Part shown: piece by piece, positions 6,877-10,846 of the stretch
Numbering within the stretch: position 1 is the first letter of the stretch
Layout of the letters: each line of letters starts with the position of its first letter
Source of the DNA: Comamonadaceae bacterium
Lineage (GTDB): Bacteria; Pseudomonadota; Gammaproteobacteria; Burkholderiales; Burkholderiaceae_C
Reading direction: 5' to 3'
DNA length: 10,846 nt
Assembly (NCBI GenBank): GCA_947371775.1
Contig: CANBQX010000058.1
Span: forward strand, 1 to 10,846
Notes under the pieces: model-generated
Told to the model about the DNA's origin: nothing
What the model saw: the letters and a program-made list of their open reading frames with translations, nothing else
The model's database searches: none
Position numbers and translations under genes: made by a program

Positions 6877-6900
6877 AAAAGGCCCCTGTAGGGGCCTTTT
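6877..6900 (+). terminator. Rho-independent terminator of the yicC-gmk-rpoZ operon
   Basis: GGCCCC (6881-6886) and GGGGCC (6891-6896) form a perfect 6-bp stem with the loop TGTA. It is extended by AAAA on the left (6877-6880) and TTTT on the right (6897-6900), so ten base pairs can form. Six A residues precede the stem and a T-run follows. This is a classical intrinsic terminator and, because of the A-run, could also act on the opposite strand. The right arm contains AGGGG (6890-6894), which is also the best ribosome-binding candidate for the next gene. Confidence 0.92.
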
Positions 6901-6902
6901 CT

Positions 6903-7157
6903 ATGTCCCAATTGACGATGATGTTGCGCACACTCTCTTTGTTCACATTGATGCAGCTCATAAGCCTGCAGGCCCTTGCCTGCACGAATGAATTGAAACT
7001 CGTATGCGGCTATTGGACCCATACACCCAAAACCGCAACGTTTCAGAATGAATGCAAGATGCGCGAACAGGGGGCACAACTGCGTCATACCGGTGCATGT
7101 GCTGAGCAGCTCACCACCAAAGCACCGCCGTCGGGCTCCGCCAAGACCACTAAATAG
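6903..7157 (+). CDS. Small secreted protein with Kazal-like cysteine pattern (hypothetical)
   Basis: Encodes up to 84 residues. The N-terminus is a likely Sec signal peptide: a charged residue (R9), then the hydrophobic LSLFTLMQLISLQALA, with a possible signal peptidase I site ALA before C27. Mature cysteines are C27, C35, C51 and C66. The spacing VCG (34-36), TFQNEC (46-51), KM, then TGAC (63-66) resembles the Kazal protease-inhibitor core VCG...TYxNxCxL...GxC. The first and fifth cysteines of a normal Kazal fold are missing (A58 is at the expected fifth position), which would remove one disulfide and keep two. The C3-C4 loop is about five residues longer than usual, and the DG of the core is lost. 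Start ATG 6903 has AGGGG 8 bases upstream, inside the rpoZ terminator; ATG 6918 or 6921 are alternatives. The Kazal assignment is inference; gene reality is moderately supported. Confidence 0.6.
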   Translation: MSQLTMMLRTLSLFTLMQLISLQALACTNELKLVCGYWTHTPKTATFQNECKMREQGAQLRHTGACAEQLTTKAPPSGSAKTTK

Positions 7158-7181
7158 ACCCCAAGCGGGTCGCTGTTTATT
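7157..7181. terminator. Possible weak hairpin between convergent genes
   Basis: GACCC (7157-7161) and GGGTC (7167-7171) can pair around a 5-base loop and are followed by GCTGTTTATT. This lies in the 34-bp gap between the small secreted-protein gene and the convergent thioesterase gene, where a terminator would be expected. The stem is only 5 bp and the T-run is broken, so the call is weak. Confidence 0.3.
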
Positions 7182-7191
7182 GACCGCGGGC

Positions 7192-7719
7192 TTAGGACAC
7201 GATGTAGGCGGCGGCCCCGGTCGAGAGCAGTTTTCCGTCAGCGCCTAAAAACTCCATGCGGGTGTTGGCCACGCGCGAACCCAGGCGCAGGACATGGGCG
7301 TGCAATTCAAAATAGGGACTGATGCCGGGGCGCATGTAGTCAATGCGCAAATCAATGGTGCCCAGTCGGCCGAAGCGGTGCAGGCGCTGAGTCGGAGTCT
7401 CGTCCATGTGGCGGGCACCGATGGCGGCCATCACGGCCAGCCCACCCATGGCGTCCAGCCCGGCGCTGATCACGCCGCCATGGATGCGGTTAAAGGCGTA
7501 ATGGCCCACCAACTCCGGCCGCATGTCGATGCGGGCCGCCACCCGCTCGGGCGTCACCGCGGTGATCTTCAAGCCCAGGACCTGGTTGAAGGCAATGCGC
7601 TCTTCGAAGATTTTTTTGAGTCCGGCAACAAACTCCTCTTCGAAAACCACGGGGGTGCTTAAAGGCAAGATGCTAGTATCTGGTGCATGGTCGGCGCCGG
7701 TGGGGGTCTTTGGGGTCAT
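7192..7719 (-). CDS. YigI-type (PaaI-like hotdog fold) acyl-CoA thioesterase
   Basis: Encodes 175 residues with a single hotdog domain. FNQVLGLKI (44-52), RIHGGVISAGLDAMGGLAV (78-96) and GTIDLRIDYMRPG (120-132) closely match E. coli YigI, which has FNRALGM, LHGGVIASALDVAAGL and GTIDLRVDYLRPG. YigI-type proteins hydrolyse medium- to long-chain acyl-CoA to free acid plus CoA. H80-G81-G82 and the helix Asp D89 are the expected active-site positions. The protein is about 20 residues longer than YigI, with a polar N-terminal extension. Start ATG 7717-7719 lies 10 bp after the dehydrogenase stop, with a weak AGG upstream. Last gene of the SDR / dehydrogenase operon, so it may release CoA from intermediates or dead-end products. 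The substrate is not readable from the sequence. Confidence 0.87.
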   Translation of the reverse strand: MTPKTPTGADHAPDTSILPLSTPVVFEEEFVAGLKKIFEERIAFNQVLGLKITAVTPERVAARIDMRPELVGHYAFNRIHGGVISAGLDAMGGLAVMAAIGARHMDETPTQRLHRFGRLGTIDLRIDYMRPGISPYFELHAHVLRLGSRVANTRMEFLGADGKLLSTGAAAYIVS

Positions 7720-7729
7720 GCGCCTATTG

Positions 7730-8884
7730 TCACAGCCCCAGTTGACGCGAAGCCAACTCCTTCATGATTTCCTCGGCACCGCCACCAATCATCATCACCT
7801 TGACCTCGCGGTATATGCGCTCACAGGCAGTGCCGCGCATAAAGCCCATGGCGCCCAGCAGCTGCACGCCTTGATCGGCGCAAAACTGCATGGTTTGCGT
7901 GGCATGGTTTTTGAGCAAACAGACCTGCGAGACCCACTCCGCGCCTTCGTCGCCGCCGTCTAAGCGTTCGGTCACCGCATCGACCCAGGCACGGGTGGAC
8001 TCGATGCGCATCTTCATGTCCATCAACTTGTGGCGCACCACCTGGTGGTCCACCAAGGCGCTGCCAAAGGTTTTGCGGGTGCGCGCCCAGTCCAGGGCTT
8101 CGGCATAGCAGCACTCGGCAAAGCCCAGGGCCATGACCGACATGGCCAGGCGCTCGCCATTGAAGTTGCTCATGATCATCTTGAAGCCGCTGCCCTCCTG
8201 CCCTACCAGAAAGCGTGCCGGCACGCGCACGCCCTCAAAGCGCAAATGACCGGTGTCAGAGCAGTGCCAGCCCATTTTTTGCAGCGGGCTGCGGGACAGG
8301 CCCGCCGAATCACCCGGAATCACCAACATCGAAATACCACCGCGCCCTTTGTTGGCCGCATCGGTGCGCACCGCCACGGTCAACCAGTCGGCACGCACGC
8401 CCGAGGTGATGTAGGTCTTTTCGCCATCCACCACATAGTGGTCACCATCCAAGCGCGCCGTGGTGCGCAAGCCCGCCACATCGGTGCCACCCCCTGGCTC
8501 GGTGATGGCCAGTGCGGCGATTTTTTCACCGCGCAGCACCGAAGGGATAACCTCTTGCTGCAGTGCGTCGGAGCCCCAACGCAGCACCGGCGGCAGCCCG
8601 ATGTTGTGGCTGAACAGGCTGGCCATCAGCCCACCGCTGCCGCTTTCGCGCGCCAGTGTGTGCGTCAAGGCATTGCGCACCACACTGGGCGCAGGCGTGC
8701 CACCCAGGTGTTCGGGATAGCCCATGCCGAGCCAGCCGAGTTCGGCGGCGCGGGTGTACAGGCTGCGCGGAAAAGTACCTGCGGCTTCCCAGTCCGCCAG
8801 ATGGGCGCTGACTTCCTGGCGCACAAAGCGCGTGGCGCTCTCTTGCAGGTGGGAGATGTCTTCTGCGTGGGCCGTGCTTTGCAT
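7730..8884 (-). CDS. Acyl-CoA dehydrogenase family protein (copy 1)
   Basis: Encodes 384 residues, full length for the family: N-terminal helical domain (about 5-120), beta domain (about 121-225) and C-terminal helical domain. The FAD/substrate signature AALAITEPGGGTDVAG is at 123-138; GWHCSDTGHLRFEGVRVP (205-222) is typical. The enzyme makes a 2,3-double bond in acyl-CoA, passing electrons from FAD to ETF. At the place where MCAD-type enzymes have the catalytic Glu (YEG), this protein has IGGGAEE (366-372). The likely base is instead E244 in FNGERLAMS, as in LCAD and isovaleryl-CoA dehydrogenases. Start ATG 8882-8884 is 24 bp after the previous stop; the Shine-Dalgarno is weak. It is clearly different from its upstream neighbour, so the two are not a recent tandem duplication. 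Confidence 0.93.
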   Translation of the reverse strand: MQSTAHAEDISHLQESATRFVRQEVSAHLADWEAAGTFPRSLYTRAAELGWLGMGYPEHLGGTPAPSVVRNALTHTLARESGSGGLMASLFSHNIGLPPVLRWGSDALQQEVIPSVLRGEKIAALAITEPGGGTDVAGLRTTARLDGDHYVVDGEKTYITSGVRADWLTVAVRTDAANKGRGGISMLVIPGDSAGLSRSPLQKMGWHCSDTGHLRFEGVRVPARFLVGQEGSGFKMIMSNFNGERLAMSVMALGFAECCYAEALDWARTRKTFGSALVDHQVVRHKLMDMKMRIESTRAWVDAVTERLDGGDEGAEWVSQVCLLKNHATQTMQFCADQGVQLLGAMGFMRGTACERIYREVKVMMIGGGAEEIMKELASRQLGL

Positions 8885-8908
8885 GGGTGGGTCCGATCTG
8901 CGATTGGC

Positions 8909-10081
8909 TTAACGCTGGGGCCGCTTGGCCACGCCCATGGTCTTGGCGATGATGCCCAGCATGACCTCGTCAGCACCGCCACCAATCGAGCCCAGGCGGC
9001 CGTCGCGGAACATGCGGGCCACCTTGTTTTCCCAGGTGTAGCCCATACCGCCCCAAAACTGCAGACAACCATCGGGAATGGTGCGGTTCAAACGGCCTGC
9101 CAGCAACTTGCCCATGGAGGCCAGCTCCAGCACGTCCTGCCCGCCCACATACATTTCGCAGGCGCGGTAGGTCAGGGCCCGCAGCGCTTCCACGTCGGTT
9201 TTCATCTCTGCCAAGCGGAACTGCACCCACTGCTGGTCGGCCAAGGTGGCGCCAAACAGCTTGCGCTCCTGCGCCCACTCGGTGGTCCATTCAATGCAAT
9301 TGTTCAAAGACTGCAGGCAGCTGGCTGCCGCCCACAAGCGCTCTTCCTGAAATTGCTGCATTTGGTAAATAAAGCCATGGCCCTCTGCGCCAATGCGGTT
9401 GCGCTGGGGCACGCGCACTTCGTCAAAGTACAGCAGCCCTGTGTCGCTGGAGTTCATGCCGATCTTGCGGATTTTTTTGGCCACCTCGATGCCGGGGCGC
9501 AGCTTGCCGTTCTCGCGCAAGGGCACCATCACCAGGCTTTTGTTTTTGTGGGCGGGGCCGTCACCGGTGTTGACCAGCATGCACATCCAGTCGGCTTGCA
9601 GGCTGTTGGTGATCCACATTTTCTGGCCGGTGATGACATAGTCGTCGCCGTCTTTGCGGGCCGTGGTGCGAATCGCCGACACATCGCTGCCCGCACCCGG
9701 CTCACTCACGCCGATACAACCCACCCTATCGCCCGCAATGGCCGGTGCCAGAAACTCGGCCTGCAGCTCTTCGCTGCCAAAGCGCGCCAAGGCCGGGGTG
9801 CACATATCGGTCTGCACACCAATCGCCATGGGGATGCCGCCGCAGTGGATGTGGCCCAAGGCCTCGGCCATGGCCAGGCCGTAGCTGTAGTCCAGACCCG
9901 CGCCGCCATGGGCCGTGGGCTTGGTCAAACCCAACAAACCCAGATTGCCCAACTTTTTAAACACCTCGTGCGCAGGGAATATCTCCGCCGCTTCCCACTC
10001 TTCCACATGGGGGTTGATTTCCGCATCAATAAAACGCTTGAGGGTCTTTTGAATCTCTTGGTGTTCGTGGGTCCATTGCAT
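8909..10081 (-). CDS. Acyl-CoA dehydrogenase family protein (copy 2), resembling citronellyl-CoA dehydrogenase AtuD
   Basis: Encodes 390 residues, full length. The signature GCIGVSEPGAGSDVSAIRTT is at 121-140, SSDTGLLYFDEVRVP at 211-225, and the C-terminal RDGRLGSIGGGADEVM at 359-374. The usual YEG catalytic Glu is replaced by GGG; E247 in QEERLW (245-250) is the likely base. Stretches such as INPHVEEWE, HCGGIPMAIGVQTDM and QMQQFQEERLW recall Pseudomonas AtuD, the citronellyl-CoA dehydrogenase of acyclic terpene degradation; this resemblance is from memory. Carboxylase genes (AtuC/AtuF) that would prove that pathway are not in the window, so a branched or medium-chain substrate is equally possible. 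Start ATG 10079-10081 has a strong Shine-Dalgarno, AGGAG at 10089-10093. It lies 18 bp after the SDR stop, in the same operon. Confidence 0.94.
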   Translation of the reverse strand: MQWTHEHQEIQKTLKRFIDAEINPHVEEWEAAEIFPAHEVFKKLGNLGLLGLTKPTAHGGAGLDYSYGLAMAEALGHIHCGGIPMAIGVQTDMCTPALARFGSEELQAEFLAPAIAGDRVGCIGVSEPGAGSDVSAIRTTARKDGDDYVITGQKMWITNSLQADWMCMLVNTGDGPAHKNKSLVMVPLRENGKLRPGIEVAKKIRKIGMNSSDTGLLYFDEVRVPQRNRIGAEGHGFIYQMQQFQEERLWAAASCLQSLNNCIEWTTEWAQERKLFGATLADQQWVQFRLAEMKTDVEALRALTYRACEMYVGGQDVLELASMGKLLAGRLNRTIPDGCLQFWGGMGYTWENKVARMFRDGRLGSIGGGADEVMLGIIAKTMGVAKRPQR

Positions 10082-10099
10082 GGTCGGTCTCCTGGTGGT

Positions 10100-10846
10100 T
10101 TAGGTGGGGGTGTCTTTGGTGATGTCTTGGGCTGTATCTTTTGCATCGATGGCAAACACCTGGGGCGTGGTTGCCCGGTGAAAGCCGTTGAAGGCGGCGA
10201 TCGACGCCCGCGTCTGCGCCTTGGCGCTGGCCACCGTCATCGGCCAGCCCATGCGCACTTGCGGACGCGCACCGTCAATGCGCAGCGTGGTGCCACTGAT
10301 AAAGGCCGCTGCGGGGCTGAGCAAAAACACAATGCCTGCTGCAGTTTCCGCCTCGGTGCCAAAACGACCCAAGGGCACGGTTTTGGCCATGGCGCGCAAC
10401 ATGGGGCCTGCCTCTGCGGGGTAATGGTCCATGCCACTGGAGGCGATGTAGCCTGGCGCGACCGCGTTGACGCGCACACCGGCACCCGCCCATTCGGCGG
10501 CAGCGGTCTCGGTCAGGCTGACCATGCCCGCGCGCGCCGCACCGCTGTGGCCCATGCCCGGCATGGAGCCCCACATGTCGGCCACGATGTTCACCATCGC
10601 GCCGCCATGCTTGGACATGGTTTGGGTGTAGCACTCGCGCGCCATCAAAAAACCACCGGTCAGGTTGGTGTTGACCACCGCCTCCCAGCCCTTGGCGCTG
10701 ATGGCCTCTAAAGGCGTCATGTACTGGCCGCCTGCGTTGTTCACCAAACCGTCGATCCGACCGTGCTGCGCAAGAATCGCCGCCACCGTGCTGCGCACTG
10801 CATCTTCCTGGCGGATGTCGCAGGCGTGGCCACTGGCAGCACCACC
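10100..10846 (-). CDS. SDR family oxidoreductase, PECR / 2,4-dienoyl-CoA reductase-like (5' truncated)
   Basis: The frame is open to the window edge, so the N-terminus with the Rossmann TGxxxGxG motif is missing; 248 residues are visible. DIR (window residues 10-12), NNAGG (36-40), NTNLTGG (59-65), RVNAVAPGYI and FLLSPAAAFISGTTLRIDGA are classical SDR features. The usual YxxxK is replaced: in GHSGAARAGM the Tyr position is Ser (S101) and the Lys position is Arg (R105). The same HSGAARAG segment with equal spacing from VNI occurs in mammalian peroxisomal trans-2-enoyl-CoA reductase (PECR), and dienoyl-CoA reductases also lack the Tyr. This suggests an enoyl- or dienoyl-CoA reductase using NADPH. 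A GTG at 10796-10798 is not the true start, because conserved sequence continues upstream. Its stop lies 18 bp before the AtuD-like gene. Confidence 0.9.
   Translation of the reverse strand, partial: GGAASGHACDIRQEDAVRSTVAAILAQHGRIDGLVNNAGGQYMTPLEAISAKGWEAVVNTNLTGGFLMARECYTQTMSKHGGAMVNIVADMWGSMPGMGHSGAARAGMVSLTETAAAEWAGAGVRVNAVAPGYIASSGMDHYPAEAGPMLRAMAKTVPLGRFGTEAETAAGIVFLLSPAAAFISGTTLRIDGARPQVRMGWPMTVASAKAQTRASIAAFNGFHRATTPQVFAIDAKDTAQDITKDTPT

Noticed and set aside
6561..7088. Minus-strand 175-codon frame covering the gmk end, rpoZ and the start of the small secreted gene
   Set aside because: It spans rpoZ and its terminator in antisense and shows no domain; the plus-strand genes explain the region.
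8030..10711. Plus-strand open frame of 893 codons opposite the two acyl-CoA dehydrogenases and the SDR
   Set aside because: It runs antisense to three well-supported genes, its product is rich in His/Gly/Ala/Arg/Gln without recognisable domains, and such long shadow frames are common in GC-rich DNA with strong codon bias.
1..10846. CRISPR arrays, tRNA/rRNA genes, transposases, phage or toxin-antitoxin genes
   Set aside because: Reading both strands showed no regularly spaced repeats, RNA-gene signatures or mobile-element proteins; almost all of the window is covered by ordinary genes.

Overview
The window is GC-rich chromosomal DNA. It most likely comes from a betaproteobacterium of the order Burkholderiales, probably a Comamonadaceae relative. 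This rests on three things: the short 67-residue RNA polymerase omega subunit, the gene order kinase / PP2C / rph / rdgB / hemW divergent from yicC / gmk / rpoZ, and protein sequences close to that group. The assignment is made from memory of families and gene order, not from a search.

Layout. At 1-431 (minus) lies the N-terminal part of a sterol-desaturase / fatty-acid-hydroxylase superfamily membrane protein, cut by the window edge. From 531 to 4957 five minus-strand genes form a tight block, transcribed in the order Ser/Thr kinase, PP2C phosphatase, rph (RNase PH), rdgB (XTP/dITP pyrophosphatase), hemW (heme chaperone). Kinase/phosphatase and rdgB/hemW are joined by ATGA start-stop overlaps. 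A short divergent control region (4958-5072) separates this block from plus-strand yicC, gmk and rpoZ, which end in a strong hairpin terminator at 6877-6900. Directly behind that terminator is a small gene for a probable secreted protein with a reduced, four-cysteine Kazal-like pattern. From 7192 to the window end, four minus-strand genes form a second operon, transcribed in the order SDR-family reductase (5' truncated), acyl-CoA dehydrogenase resembling AtuD, a second acyl-CoA dehydrogenase, and a YigI-type acyl-CoA thioesterase.

How the genes work together. The left block and yicC/gmk/rpoZ are housekeeping: RNA 3'-end processing and turnover (rph, yicC), nucleotide-pool sanitation and GMP phosphorylation (rdgB, gmk), transcription (rpoZ), and heme handling (hemW). 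A soluble phospho-signalling pair sits at the head of the operon. The right block is catabolic: two acyl-CoA dehydrogenases of the type with a relocated catalytic glutamate, a PECR-like reductase and a thioesterase suggest oxidation of branched or unsaturated acyl-CoAs. The substrate cannot be read from the sequence.

I see no phage, IS element, CRISPR array, tRNA, rRNA or defence/toxin island. Nothing here clearly shows a new multi-gene system. The points most worth a second look are the small Kazal-like gene whose ribosome-binding site appears to lie inside the rpoZ terminator stem, the absence of spoT behind rpoZ, and the kinase/phosphatase pair that heads an RNA/nucleotide operon.
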